Source of the DNA: Nitrosomonas sp.
Lineage (GTDB): Bacteria > Pseudomonadota > Gammaproteobacteria > Burkholderiales > Nitrosomonadaceae
DNA length: 64,000 nt
Reading direction: 5' to 3'
Assembly (NCBI GenBank): GCA_024281675.1
Contig: JAMXAG010000001.1
Location: 310,001 to 374,000, forward strand
This document shows, piece by piece, positions 27,312 through 36,842 of the stretch. Under the pieces are notes generated by a model. It was not told the DNA's origin. It did no database searches and saw nothing but the letters and a program-made list of their open reading frames with translations. The translations under genes and the position numbers were made by a program. Position 1 is the first letter of the stretch. Each line of letters begins with the position of its first letter.

Positions 27312-29378
27312 TTAGAGACGCCATTCGACACCAGCATAAACCCCTCTGGGTATATAGGTTGGTATTGATGGAATGAAATCAGATTGAGATTCCTGATGCT
27401 GCTGGCTCAACAAATTCTGACCAACAACAAAGACTTCGATGTTTCTAAGTGGTTTCCAGGCAAGCTTGGCATCCATCGTGACATAATTGGGAATATTGTA
27501 AAATGTCAAGCCACTGACATAACGCAACCAGAGATTGTGTTGCAATCTCTCTGAAAAATCATAGTTGGAACGCAAAGAGAATTGTTGATGCGGATTGGCT
27601 TTATCCGCACCACCCGAGGTTGAGTCCAATTGTTTGAATTCGACACTAGAATTCATATGAATATTCAGATAGGAATAGCTACCCTGCAGACGCCATTTTT
27701 CATATGGCCGCCAATCGACTGAGGCTTCCGCGCCGTAGGAATGTGCGGAAGCTTGATTGCCAAAAAAGATAGGTAAAATCATGTGAGGATGAATGCCAGA
27801 ACCTGGCGTCATCTGGCCGAATCTGAAGTCCCGCAATTGACTATAATCGTTAAAGAAACCAGCAACGTCAATCGATGCATTCGATGCAAATTGATGGCGA
27901 TAACCCAATTCATAAGCAATTAATTTCTCGGAGTTAAAGCGATTATTGCCTTGCACCACCATCATGATCGGAATTGGTGATGTGGGCATGCCTGGGAATG
28001 ATTGCATCACTCTACCCGCAATCGTGACGTCATTCTCACCGCGGGAAGGTATGCGTACTGCACGTGATACTGACATCCAAAGTGAGTTCTGTTCATTGGG
28101 AGTCCACATCAAACGCCCGCTCGGTTGTACCTCCAAACCGGTGAAATCATTATGATCAATCCTTGTACCCAGTGACAAACGCAATTGATCAGGTAGTAAA
28201 GTGATCTCATCGCGAACAAATGCACTGATATTGTGATTGGTTTTCTGGTGTGGGGTAAAAACTGTAAGCTCTGTTGCTGGCACATTATTGTTATACAAAC
28301 GATAATTAATGCCCCAAGTCACATCGTGATGCGTGAGAAGGGGCAAACGGTGCTGAAAATCCACATCAAAGCTTTCGGCGTATTTTGTCCATGGTGCTAG
28401 CTGGTTATGTACCCGGTCGTAATAGGTTTGTAGCATGATGGAAGATTTATCCGAAAAATTCCGATCCCAGCGCAAACGGATGTTGCCACCTATTTCCTTG
28501 GCATCTGCAATTTCGAGTCGTGTGAAAGGCGCTGCTAATGAAGGTTGCAGTAGACTATCACCGATCCGATTAATGAAAATATCACCCTGCACCGTCAGTT
28601 GATCAATTCCACGGCTATGATCCAATCTAAAACCTGCCCTGACAGACTGCCAATCATCCTTCACATTCGCCCCCGATAACGAACTCATAGGATCCCTGCT
28701 GAATGCTTTGGCATAAATGCGAAAGGGTGTTTCTTCGTTAAACTTGCCACCATAACGCACGCCCACAAAGCCACGTTCGAAACTACCACCACCACTTGTT
28801 AGCAAAATACCTTGTGTATCGGCAGCTTTCTTGGTGATGATATTGATCACTCCATTGACAGCGTTAGCCCCCCACACAGTTGCACCGGGGCCGCGAATTA
28901 CTTCGATGCGCTCGATATCTTCCATGAAAGTATCTTGCTGACTCCATATCACCCCAGAAAACAGCGGTGTATAAACGCTGCGCCCATCCATCAGGACTTG
29001 TAATTTGTTAGCAAAACGTCCATTAAAGCCACGCACACTGATTGACCATTTGTCCGTACCTAAGCGAGCGACTTCGACACCTGGGGCCATACGTAAAGCC
29101 TCAGGAATACTGGTTGCACCCGAGCGGCGAATATCATCTTGTGTGATCACAAAAATTGCGGAAGATACCTCGGAGAGTTTCTGTGAGCGCCTTGATACAG
29201 AAGTTACTTCAATTTTCATCAACTCCTCGATACCAAGTGCTAACAAATCATTATCTTTAGGTTTAGTGCCACTCACAGTTTTACTCTCAGCCACTGCAAG
29301 ATTTGCTAGGCAGCAAAAAATAATGAAGAGCAAATACTTCAGATGCAATAGCGTTTTTGAGCAGCGCAATAAGATCAC
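27312..29378 (-). CDS. TonB-dependent outer-membrane receptor
   Basis: The 688-residue protein has a signal peptide (about 1-30), a plug domain (about 55-165) with SVSRRSQKLSEVSSAIFVIT, RSGATSIPEALRMAPGVEVAR, the VLMDGRSVYTPLF box and ERIEVIRGPGATVWGANAVNG, and then a beta-barrel ending in the aromatic-rich strand GVYAGVEWRL. It lies in the outer membrane and imports a large ligand with TonB-ExbBD. Receptors of this kind (BtuB/FhuE-like) take up siderophores, cobalamin or other chelates; the ligand is not readable. A TonB box near the mature N-terminus is not obvious. It is convergent with the polysaccharide operon. Confidence 0.92.
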   Translation of the reverse strand: MILLRCSKTLLHLKYLLFIIFCCLANLAVAESKTVSGTKPKDNDLLALGIEELMKIEVTSVSRRSQKLSEVSSAIFVITQDDIRRSGATSIPEALRMAPGVEVARLGTDKWSISVRGFNGRFANKLQVLMDGRSVYTPLFSGVIWSQQDTFMEDIERIEVIRGPGATVWGANAVNGVINIITKKAADTQGILLTSGGGSFERGFVGVRYGGKFNEETPFRIYAKAFSRDPMSSLSGANVKDDWQSVRAGFRLDHSRGIDQLTVQGDIFINRIGDSLLQPSLAAPFTRLEIADAKEIGGNIRLRWDRNFSDKSSIMLQTYYDRVHNQLAPWTKYAESFDVDFQHRLPLLTHHDVTWGINYRLYNNNVPATELTVFTPHQKTNHNISAFVRDEITLLPDQLRLSLGTRIDHNDFTGLEVQPSGRLMWTPNEQNSLWMSVSRAVRIPSRGENDVTIAGRVMQSFPGMPTSPIPIMMVVQGNNRFNSEKLIAYELGYRHQFASNASIDVAGFFNDYSQLRDFRFGQMTPGSGIHPHMILPIFFGNQASAHSYGAEASVDWRPYEKWRLQGSYSYLNIHMNSSVEFKQLDSTSGGADKANPHQQFSLRSNYDFSERLQHNLWLRYVSGLTFYNIPNYVTMDAKLAWKPLRNIEVFVVGQNLLSQQHQESQSDFIPSIPTYIPRGVYAGVEWRL

Positions 29379-29827
29379 GAGTAATTAGTATTTAGAAAGC
29401 AATGTCGCAGTTCGGGAATTGTTAATAGTAAAACGAATAAGACCACAGCTTATTCATTAGCATTATGGTAATGAATAAAAGGAACAATTAAAGCTCGGAT
29501 TACAGTGAATTTCACCCTTTTTTTAGCAAAAGCAGACAAGAATTTCTCGATCACAATCGCTCCGATATTTCCGGAGATAAAATGATTTGAAAGGAGGGAG
29601 GGATGAAGAACTAGATTAGTTATTCAGCGGAAAGTACGAGAACGAGTAGTATGATTGATATTTGAGCAATAAAAGGCGCATATCACAATAGTCGACGATC
29701 AAATCGACCGCATCGAAAATTGAATGCATAGCGGAGGTGTTACGAACATGAAAGGTGGATAGAAACCGATTAGGAATTCGTGAGAGCATGTCGTTATCGG
29801 GGCGGGCTCAGCAACTGGAACAGGAAA
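29379..29827. other. Intergenic region upstream of the TonB receptor
   Basis: No gene is supported. ATTCATTA/TAATGAAT (about 29452-29476) forms a short inverted repeat, a possible operator. A scrambled stretch from about 29690 may be the worn 5' end of the transposase remnant that follows. Confidence 0.4.
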
Positions 29828-30170
29828 ATCGGAAATGTTATGTGTTGTAGTAGCCCAGACTTAATCTGGCAGCCGAGCCTGCCAGGTGATGGGTTTTTCC
29901 TGCGATACTTTTTATCGTTACCAGGGTGCCATGGAAGCAGGCGGCGTTGAGGTCCTTATTGATGCTAACCGGCGCAAGCCCACAACAGCAAGAATTGCGT
30001 CGAAGAGGCGACGGAAGCAGAGCACAGCACAGCACAGCTTCTGCTCTGGAGCGGTCGGCTTTTGGCCAGGTTCGTGTTTCTAACGAACCGCACAAACGAG
30101 GGATCTTTGTTTCCCCATCCAGTGTTCGTTGCCAGTATTTGCCTGTGGCGTTAATCAACAAATATAGTCC
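29828..30170 (+). mobile_element. Degenerate transposase remnant (HTH-type, IS481-like)
   Basis: The plus strand reads ACQVMGFSCDTFYRYQGAME then a frameshift and SAFGQVRVSNEPHKRGIFVSP. These are fragments of a transposase family whose intact members have FSRDTFYRYQ and QPAFGQVR-type sequences. Several frameshifts and no open frame longer than 94 codons show it is dead. Element ends are not identified. Confidence 0.65.
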
Positions 30171-30397
30171 GGCCGGCCACCATTACCAATCTTGTAAGGT
30201 TTATCCTTAGCTTTGCCTTGACGAATTGCTACATCGTAAACATTTGATGGCATCAAATCTGTTTGGTAGTTTAACTACCAACAGAAATACCATTAAAATG
30301 TTGGTGTGTACAGATACTTGATACAGTCTGAAATTATCAATTCCAATTAGAGCTATTTAATTCAAGGAATCTGATACTATTTGAAACTTGAATTTGG
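30171..30397. other. Non-coding stretch with a perfect palindrome
   Basis: TTGGTAGTTTAACTACCAA near 30263-30281 is a perfect palindrome, possibly an operator. No gene is supported. Confidence 0.4.
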
Positions 30398-30417
30398 GAC
30401 GGCGGGAATCGAACCCG
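30398..30417 (-). repeat. att site copy, distal end of island 2
   Basis: GACGGCGGGAATCGAACCCG is identical to 36850-36869 in the T-arm/acceptor part of ssrA. It stands alone here, with no tmRNA body. Confidence 0.88.
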
Positions 30418-30606
30418 TGTTCATTTCAAAAAAATCAGTCATTTGTCGTTTACCTGTGCATATTTTGTGTCAAACTATGGAATCTATTAGTACTATTAGT
30501 AATATTGTGAGTAATTAAGTCTAAATATATTTACTAAATTTTTCATTTTAATTACTACCTCAGTATCCACCAAAAGTCTGTTAATTAATCGTGCTATGAT
30601 GATGTT

Positions 30607-32175
30607 TTATGAATATCCCTTATTCGAGCAATATACCCTTAATGCTCTATGAATAATCACGCCTTGACTCTTGTTAAAATCATAGATATCTGTGCTTGGT
30701 TCTCTATGCTTAAAGTACACAAATCCATTATCGCCCATACCACCAATTAAAGACCGATTAAACATATCTTCTAATAAGTCAGCAGCGGATACATCATGAC
30801 AATTAGACTGAATAATACTCATTGCATCATTATACGGTAAGAACTTAGCACTTGGGTCGCGAAGCTTAGAACTTATTTGACCAAATGCGTTAAAAATCAT
30901 TGTTATTTGATCGGAAGTATAGAAACAGGAAAATTCATTTTTTAATTCATTTACTACTTCTTCGCAATAACGTCCAATGAGATGATTGATGTCTTGCTTT
31001 GATAATGGGAGTGCATATTTGTGCGTTGAAAGTGGCTTAAAAAAAAGAAGCAGGTCTCTAGGTCTAAAAAGCGTGTGATCAAGCACATATTTAAAGCTGC
31101 TCTTTAAGCTATCTTCAGCACTTTTAAATGGCTCCTCTACAAGTGATCGCCAAGGATCAGCATTATCTACGACCAGATTTTCTGCATTGAAGGCGTATCT
31201 TATTCTGTCATTCAAAAATTTTCTTATATTAAGTGAGACTTCCTCATCTTTTAGATGGTATTCATCTTGGTACCAATTGATATTGACTGAATAAGAAGAA
31301 AATATCTTTGCTGTATCAGAAGCCATAGAGGAAACGGATTTACTTATATCATCCCTGAGTAGTATTACAACTTTGGATGCTAAATGATTTTTTGCAAAAA
31401 AATCATTATTAAGCTCTTTTGACACTCTAAGTAGAGATATAAGAGAATCTACTGTTGATTTGTCTTTCGCGTCAAAAGTTATATCAAGGTCATCAAAAAA
31501 TAAAATATAACTATTCTCATTATTCTTTTCTTCAGGGCTTGTCAATACTCTTAAAATTACTTCTTTTAAGTGAGGTATAAGCTTATAAAATGGAGCTCGT
31601 TCCTGTCGGATTTCCAAGTTTTTATTCATGCCACTTGAAAAAAATCGTTTTAAATAATTGATCTCTACATTAAATCCTTGTCTTTTTATAAGCTCTTTAG
31701 TTTCTGACTCTTTAATATCAATATACCCTGAGTTTTTATTTAAAAAATATTTTAATAAATTGTAATCTTTGTTACCAGCAACAGCTTGATTATCTGAGAA
31801 CAACTTAAGTATATTTGTGAGAATAAGCCATTTGTAAAGATTTTCTTTTTCAAGCTCATGCCCGGCTTGTAATCCAAATTGAATTATTTGTTCAAGATTG
31901 GCTTCGCCTTGTTTAATAAATTTAGCAAAAATATTTGCTTCTGATTTCGCGAGCATACAAACATGTTCAGCAAAAGCACTCTTTCCCGATCCTTTCCTGC
32001 CGACAATTATAAACTTTTCGTGTGCCAAGCCTTCCATGAGACCCGAATAATCTTTATAAACCTTTTCTAAAGGCATTCGAGAATTAGGCAGTGCTTCAGC
32101 TTCTGCTTCTGGTGACCCAAGAAAAATTGAATCATTATTCTTTCGGGGTTTTTTAATAAATTTATCAAATACCAT
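30607..32175 (-). CDS. Lone P-loop ATPase, Sll1717-like
   Basis: The 522-residue protein has an N-terminal FLGSPEAEAE-type segment, Walker A GRKGSGKS near residues 59-66, and Walker B ILFFDDLDITFD in the middle. The shape (short leader, P-loop, long helical C-terminal part ending in a winged-helix-like region) fits the Sll1717 family of STAND/AAA-like ATPases. The P-loop is complete, so it is probably active. It is cargo of island 2 and more AT-rich than neighbours, which points to transfer. Such lone ATPases on islands are often candidates for phage defence; this is inference only. GAGG lies 8 bases before the ATG. Confidence 0.75.
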   Translation of the reverse strand: MVFDKFIKKPRKNNDSIFLGSPEAEAEALPNSRMPLEKVYKDYSGLMEGLAHEKFIIVGRKGSGKSAFAEHVCMLAKSEANIFAKFIKQGEANLEQIIQFGLQAGHELEKENLYKWLILTNILKLFSDNQAVAGNKDYNLLKYFLNKNSGYIDIKESETKELIKRQGFNVEINYLKRFFSSGMNKNLEIRQERAPFYKLIPHLKEVILRVLTSPEEKNNENSYILFFDDLDITFDAKDKSTVDSLISLLRVSKELNNDFFAKNHLASKVVILLRDDISKSVSSMASDTAKIFSSYSVNINWYQDEYHLKDEEVSLNIRKFLNDRIRYAFNAENLVVDNADPWRSLVEEPFKSAEDSLKSSFKYVLDHTLFRPRDLLLFFKPLSTHKYALPLSKQDINHLIGRYCEEVVNELKNEFSCFYTSDQITMIFNAFGQISSKLRDPSAKFLPYNDAMSIIQSNCHDVSAADLLEDMFNRSLIGGMGDNGFVYFKHREPSTDIYDFNKSQGVIIHRALRVYCSNKGYS

Positions 32176-32284
32176 TATCCAAGCCTCATTTTTGCTTCTG
32201 AGAATAAATTAACTCATAATTAAATACGACAATGGGGTTACCTCTTACAATCACGCCTAATGTGAAAACCTAAATATGATCTGT
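32176..32284. other. Gap between ATPase and HigA genes
   Basis: A short AT-rich stretch that probably holds the ATPase promoter. No gene is visible. Confidence 0.4.
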
Positions 32285-32659
32285 TCATACCGGGTGCGTT
32301 TCAACAGATTGTTTTATCAAAGACTCAGCAGGAATACCTAATTCCTGATGCAATTTTCGGATCATTTTGAGTGTCAATGATCGCTTGCGGTTTAGTACTT
32401 CATAAACGCGGTTACTTTTTCCGATCATCGGTTCAAGGTCTTTGATTGTTAGACCTTTCTGTTCCATTTCAAATTTGATTGCTTCAACGGGATCGGGAAG
32501 ATCAAGCAGAAAATGTGTGCGTTCATAGGCTTCCATCAGTGTTGCCAGAATATCCAGTTTTTCACCTTCCGGTGTGTTGGATTCAGCTGTCATCAGTGAT
32601 TCTACTTCCTTAAGTGCTTCGCGGTAATCGATATCAGTTTTGATAGATTTGATGTTCAT
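32285..32659 (-). CDS. higA: HigA-type antitoxin with helix-turn-helix
   Basis: This 124-residue protein follows the HigB gene and has the XRE-like DNA-binding domain in its C-terminal half: KFEMEQKGLTIKDLEPMIG, KSNRVYEVLNRKRSLTLKMI and KLHQELGIPAESLI. The N-terminal half is acidic. This is the arrangement of HigA antitoxins that neutralise HigB and repress the operon. The toxin gene comes first, 18 bases upstream. It should help retain island 2. Confidence 0.9.
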   Translation of the reverse strand: MNIKSIKTDIDYREALKEVESLMTAESNTPEGEKLDILATLMEAYERTHFLLDLPDPVEAIKFEMEQKGLTIKDLEPMIGKSNRVYEVLNRKRSLTLKMIRKLHQELGIPAESLIKQSVETHPV

Positions 32660-32677
32660 TTCAGTTTAATCCTAGTA

Positions 32678-32980
32678 CTAAATCGTTTGTGCGTCGATTC
32701 GGTCGTATTGGGTATGTGTGCCAATGAATCGGATATATACAATGCCGTATACATAGTTAATCCATACCACTAACCAGTATTTATTCCCGGCAATATTGAA
32801 TACGACTCTGCCGCCTTTCAGGATACTGACATTTTTGAAATCTCCCTTCACCTCTGCGGGTGTTGTCCAGTTGGCCTTTAATGCATGTCTGTACCATGAG
32901 AGCGTGGGCTGAATTGCATCGGCGTAAGATGGATCATTTTCCCAGAATGCCTTTAAAGTAGACAGAGCGATGATTCTCAT
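32678..32980 (-). CDS. higB: HigB-type mRNA interferase toxin
   Basis: The family normally starts MRIIALSTLKAFWE; an upstream extension of 12 residues is possible, but the ATG at 32980 gives a standard 100-residue toxin. Conserved blocks are WYRHALKANWTTPAEVK, GGRVVFNIAGNKYWLVVWINY and GIVYIRFIGTHTQYDRID, as in PF09907 HigB proteins. It cleaves mRNA at ribosomes. The gene starts close to the end of the integrase (stop at 33017), perhaps in the same transcript. Confidence 0.92.
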   Translation of the reverse strand: MRIIALSTLKAFWENDPSYADAIQPTLSWYRHALKANWTTPAEVKGDFKNVSILKGGRVVFNIAGNKYWLVVWINYVYGIVYIRFIGTHTQYDRIDAQTI

Positions 32981-33016
32981 GGGCGAAATATTAGTCCCAT
33001 TATGGGACTTTGGCAA

Positions 33017-34103
33017 CTATTTTGATGGAGGAATCCATTGTCCATAAATCTTTATGATCTGTCCCCAATCTTTATGCCCCATTTGCTGGGCAACCCAAAG
33101 TGGGTTTTCACCTCTTGAAAGCAGTGTTGATGCGAAAGTGTGCCGGGTTTGATAGGGGTTTCGGTATTTAATGCCAGCTCTTTTCAGTGCGGGAGTCCAA
33201 ACATTCTTGCGAATGGGCTGATCGTTTTTCCACGGTTTGTTAGTATGGGGATCATGAAAAACGGTTTCATTGAGCTTTCCAGTAAAGTTTAATTGATCGA
33301 GAAGGGCTTCTCTGGCTTGTGGCTGAAGCGTGACTTCTCGTTTACCTGATTTTGTTTTGGGTTTCTTTCCTTTCACCACGAACACAAGCGCTTTTTACGA
33401 ATACCCGGTTATGCTGAAAGTCAACATCCTGCCATCGTAAGGCGATCAGTTCAGAAGTACGCAAACCTGACCAGAAGGCAAATTGAATCAGATTTTTTGC
33501 TTGACCTGTCAGTTCATTCAAAATTTTGGTGACTTCTTCTTGTGTGAAAGGTTTCGGCTCTCGGGATTGTGTCGGGAGGTTCTTGACTCTTGCCAGCGGA
33601 TTCTTATCAATAATTTCATCATGGTACATTTCTTCATACATTTGACGCAGCGGGGTAAGAACGTTGCTTTTGCGCTTATTGGAGCAGGGAAGTTCTGATA
33701 ACCATTCTTTGATCTTGCTGGCAGTTAGCTCAGCAATGGTTAGATCACCAAAGGTTGGAATCAAGTGATGATAGATAGCACTGTTATAATCTTGTAGCGT
33801 GCTTGTCTGAAATTTAGCCTGATTGCGTTGTAACCAGCTTTTTAAACCTTCGCCGATGGTGTAACGATCCGGACGGTTTTTGCGAAACTCTTTCGCTTTC
33901 TTGCTCTCTGGAAAATGCTCGCCATAATCGAAAATTCCCATACTGATTTCGAAAAGGATTGTTTGCCGTTTCAGTACCAATTGTTTTTGTGCGGCTTTAG
34001 TTGGTGGTATAGGAATAGTTTCCCGGCAGCGCACACCCTGATAAGTGAAAGCAATCTGGGCACTGTTGCCGCGAAACGTTATGCCCCGATTCCCTCGATC
34101 CAT
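33017..34103 (-). pseudogene. Tyrosine-recombinase integrase of island 2, frameshifted
   Basis: From the ATG at 34103 the protein has an N-terminal arm-binding domain, a SAM-like core (QDYNSAIYHHLIPTFGDLTI) and the first catalytic arginine in FWSGLRTSELIALRWQDVDF. The frame is lost after the VRGERKET segment near 33360; a second frame continues with KTKSGKREVTLQPQARE, TRHTFASTLLSRGEN and the GH and IYGQW tyrosine motifs. A single indel explains it. If real, the enzyme is inactive; a sequencing error is the alternative. The gene start overlaps the excisionase end by 25 bases. Confidence 0.85.
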
Positions 34104-34273
34104 GAGTAAGCTGCCTTTGTGTTGATGAAGATTCTGCCGTTTGGTGCTTTTCTCCAGTGAATTTTCTCCCTCCACAGGCCTTTCTTTATATATTGACGGA
34201 TGGCTTCTTCAGTTAAGCCGGTTAATTCAGCGAACTTCTTGATGGTGACCAAAATATGTTCGGAGTGATTCAT
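34079..34273 (-). CDS. Excisionase-like small HTH protein
   Basis: The 64-residue protein has the winged helix of phage excisionases: TIKKFAELTGLTEEAIRQYI, then KKGLWREKIHWRKAPNGRIF and a final aromatic helix. It lies directly before the integrase gene, the usual Xis-Int order, and overlaps it by 25 bases. Its own start overlaps the previous stop by 4 bases, so translation is coupled. Confidence 0.85.
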   Translation of the reverse strand: MNHSEHILVTIKKFAELTGLTEEAIRQYIKKGLWREKIHWRKAPNGRIFINTKAAYSWIEGIGA

Positions 34274-34689
34274 TTCTTCTCCTCCTTATCCATACCGGCC
34301 ACATGATCAGCTACATGCTGCTCAACTTCAGATTGATTCCCAATCTTGCCCTTGTCAGCTACCTTGCGCTTACCCATCACAACCGCCCAGAAGCTACCGA
34401 GTTTTTGAGTGATGGCATAACCAACGCTTTTAGTTTCGCTGTACTCAGTTTTTTCCGGGCAGACATCTTGAAATTTAAGACCAAGAATTTTTTCATAGCT
34501 GCGATAGGTCAATGGATTATGAAGTATTTTAAGTACACGCCAACCGAAGTATTGCCCCATGATTAGGGCGCCTAACGCGCTTTCAAGGGTAGTGCCAACG
34601 CCCCTGAATTCCTTAATGTTCTTTAAAATAATTTGCTCTTGCTCTTCACTGAGGTTTAGATCAAACAATTTTCTTTGATTGGTTTCCAT
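34270..34689 (-). CDS. Hypothetical island protein
   Basis: The 139-residue protein has an acidic N-terminus (LSEEQEQIILKNIKEFRG), a helical middle with GALIMGQYFGWRVLKILH, and a lysine-rich tail. I recognise no family. Its tight coupling to the excisionase (4-base overlap) suggests a role in excision or replication control, which cannot be shown from sequence. Confidence 0.65.
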   Translation of the reverse strand: METNQRKLFDLNLSEEQEQIILKNIKEFRGVGTTLESALGALIMGQYFGWRVLKILHNPLTYRSYEKILGLKFQDVCPEKTEYSETKSVGYAITQKLGSFWAVVMGKRKVADKGKIGNQSEVEQHVADHVAGMDKEEKK

Positions 34690-34766
34690 AACAAGTAGTG
34701 CCTCTCATAATTAATACTGCTGATGATCGTACACTATTATTTATGTCAGTCAATATGTCATTTGTC

Positions 34767-35039
34767 CTACTTATCTAAAAGTTTGACCTGCGCATAAAAT
34801 TCCTCTTTGGTGAATTGCCGCATTTCATCATGAAACTTGATGACAATCTCAATCTGGTCATTCAGTGTCAATACGCCGCAGATATGGCCGATTTGCGTGA
34901 TGCTGGGTTTTTGACCTAATTTTGGTGCGTTCTTTTTCAGAACGGCAAGCTGGTAAATTAAGGAAACCGCTTCTTCAAGATCGAATGTATTCATCATGTT
35001 TTTTCTTATGTCTTTTTTAGTGTTGAGTTGGGTATTCAT
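34767..35039 (-). CDS. Small hypothetical protein in the replication operon
   Basis: The 90-residue protein starts at the ATG at 35039, which has AGGAG 7 bases upstream, inside the end of the replication gene (overlap 23 bases). A second ATG inside the frame could also serve. It has a helical DLEEAVSLIYQLAVLKKN and ends in KEEFYAQVKLLDK. Function unknown. Confidence 0.65.
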   Translation of the reverse strand: MNTQLNTKKDIRKNMMNTFDLEEAVSLIYQLAVLKKNAPKLGQKPSITQIGHICGVLTLNDQIEIVIKFHDEMRQFTKEEFYAQVKLLDK

Positions 35040-36729
35040 GGATGATCTCCTGGTGATGAAATGAGGTTGGTATAGTTATTGATACAAGTCCAAGAGAAAC
35101 AGCTCCGGCGCGACATTGCGTGCGCTCGGCTTGTGCCTCGCTCCTTAATGTCACGTCCTCGCTGTCGACTTTGAAAAGCATCCAAACATGTTTGCGTGTG
35201 CTATAGATCGATCCTTTCCAAAGTATTCCGGATACGCGCAATGGAGCAGAATCGCCATAACGTCCAGTTGCCGGGGAATATATTTCACCATTCATTGGAT
35301 TTAATCGCTTGCTCTCATCGTAGAATGGTTTGATAGCATGTGAACGATGCGGAGCTTCAGGGTTTCCCATCGCCAGCATGAAAGCTGCCCAATCGCTGGC
35401 AGTTACAGATTGACGGATGGATTCAAGCTCCGGATCGTTGGATTTGTCGAGTTTTCTTAATTGACGCCATACGGTCACACTCGGGCCGCCGATTTGCTGA
35501 AACTGACGAATGCCCCAAGTATTTGCCCATGCGGTAATGCGCTCGGCTGCTTTTGCAGAATCATTCCCATACAAGTCTTGATCTAACGCATAACCGTCAA
35601 TATTCTTAGCGATGTACTTGGCAATGTAACCTGCGGCTGTGCCTTTTTCTGGATCAATGGCAACGGCTTTGAAGCGATGTTCTTGTGCGCCAGGTTCATC
35701 ACCATTATCCATCAAGGCGTAATGGCTCATAATTTTACGCATGGTTTCGCGATGCTTGTGTGGCATGAATAACAGCAAATGCCAATGCGGGGTGCCGTCG
35801 TGGTGCGGCTCTACGACACGGAATCCGTAAGCTCGTATGTCTTTTCTATCCAGTTCGGCACGGATCAACGCCCAAAGGTGCGTCAAGTATTCATGAGCCT
35901 GAAGTGTGGTCGTGCCGTCATGGCGTGGATTACTTGCGCCGTTGTGCAAGCAGGCATGCATGCGGGAAGGGGTGGTAAGAGTATAGAACTCTCCCACATG
36001 CCCCAGATGATCAGCGACCATTTCAAACCCTCGGATACGAACCATCAATTCAGCACGACGAATAGCTGGATTGGATACCGAACGATCGGCTAGGTTTTGC
36101 AGGGAAAAAAGCTCACCATTTTCATTACCTACAAAGGTAGAGGCCAGATAGAGCCGGTTTTTCTCCTTTTGCTTGCGTTTTACATGAATGGTGTAATCGC
36201 TGGCATAAGTGCCACGTAGTCGGCTGACCAACTCGATATTTCTGGAAATGGTTTCTATCTTGCGCAGTCGAAGAATCTGGATTCTGCGATACCACCAGCG
36301 ATGGCAACACATCCGGTTCAGAGCCGGTTCCAGATTATCACCTTTGATGGATGGTCGTTTGACTTGGTAGTGATCGACGATCCGCAAACAGGCTTGATAG
36401 GCTTCCAGTGGTATTTCTGTGCGATGCCGTGCCAGATAGCATTTTTCAGCGAACCGTTTAGCGGCAGTGAGCAGTTCTTCATGATCAGCGCATAGATTCA
36501 GGTCTTCAATGCGTAGCTGGTTATGAATATCGATTAATGCATGGTTTGCCTGCTCGAAACTGGATCGTTCAGCTGTTTTGACATAGTAGCTCGCCAAATC
36601 TCCCGCAATTGGGGAAAGCTCAGTGAAAATGTGTTGCCGAATGCGGCGACATTTTTCAGTTCCATAGGCTTTAGTGTAATTATCGGCATAAATGACTTGT
36701 GGCAAATTTGTGTCATTTTTGTGCCACAA
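35017..36729 (-). CDS. gpA-type HUH replication endonuclease
   Basis: The 570-residue protein is a phage P2 gpA-like rolling-circle initiator. The HUH metal site is in PHHDGTPHWHLLLFMP and the two catalytic tyrosines are in AAGYIAKYIAKNID. It nicks one strand at its origin and joins to the 5' end. It is shorter than P2 gpA (about 760 residues), as in satellites. No ATG fits; a TTG at 36729 has AAAGG 6 bases before it. The stem-loop and AGAC repeats at 36742-36836 lie directly upstream. Confidence 0.9.
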   Translation of the reverse strand: MWHKNDTNLPQVIYADNYTKAYGTEKCRRIRQHIFTELSPIAGDLASYYVKTAERSSFEQANHALIDIHNQLRIEDLNLCADHEELLTAAKRFAEKCYLARHRTEIPLEAYQACLRIVDHYQVKRPSIKGDNLEPALNRMCCHRWWYRRIQILRLRKIETISRNIELVSRLRGTYASDYTIHVKRKQKEKNRLYLASTFVGNENGELFSLQNLADRSVSNPAIRRAELMVRIRGFEMVADHLGHVGEFYTLTTPSRMHACLHNGASNPRHDGTTTLQAHEYLTHLWALIRAELDRKDIRAYGFRVVEPHHDGTPHWHLLLFMPHKHRETMRKIMSHYALMDNGDEPGAQEHRFKAVAIDPEKGTAAGYIAKYIAKNIDGYALDQDLYGNDSAKAAERITAWANTWGIRQFQQIGGPSVTVWRQLRKLDKSNDPELESIRQSVTASDWAAFMLAMGNPEAPHRSHAIKPFYDESKRLNPMNGEIYSPATGRYGDSAPLRVSGILWKGSIYSTRKHVWMLFKVDSEDVTLRSEAQAERTQCRAGAVSLGLVSITIPTSFHHQEIIHEYPTQH

Positions 36730-36741
36730 CCGAGGCCTTTG

Positions 36742-36836
36742 GAGACCTACTGAGACTAATGGGGGATTTGTGAGACTGGAACTAAGACCCTGTTTTATAT
36801 GGGTCTTAGTTGGTCTTGAGTGGTCTGGATTAGACC
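36742..36836. repeat. AGAC/GTCT repeat cluster and 11-bp perfect stem-loop
   Basis: AGAC cores start at 36743, 36753, 36773, 36785 and 36832, and GTCT cores at 36803, 36813 and 36823, mostly spaced by 10 or 20 bases. AACTAAGACCC (36780-36790) and GGGTCTTAGTT (36801-36811) form a perfect 11-bp stem with a 10-base loop. Lying between the attachment site and the replication gene, these could be integrase/excisionase arm sites, operators or the rolling-circle origin. Confidence 0.65.
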
Positions 36837-36842
36837 GCTTAT

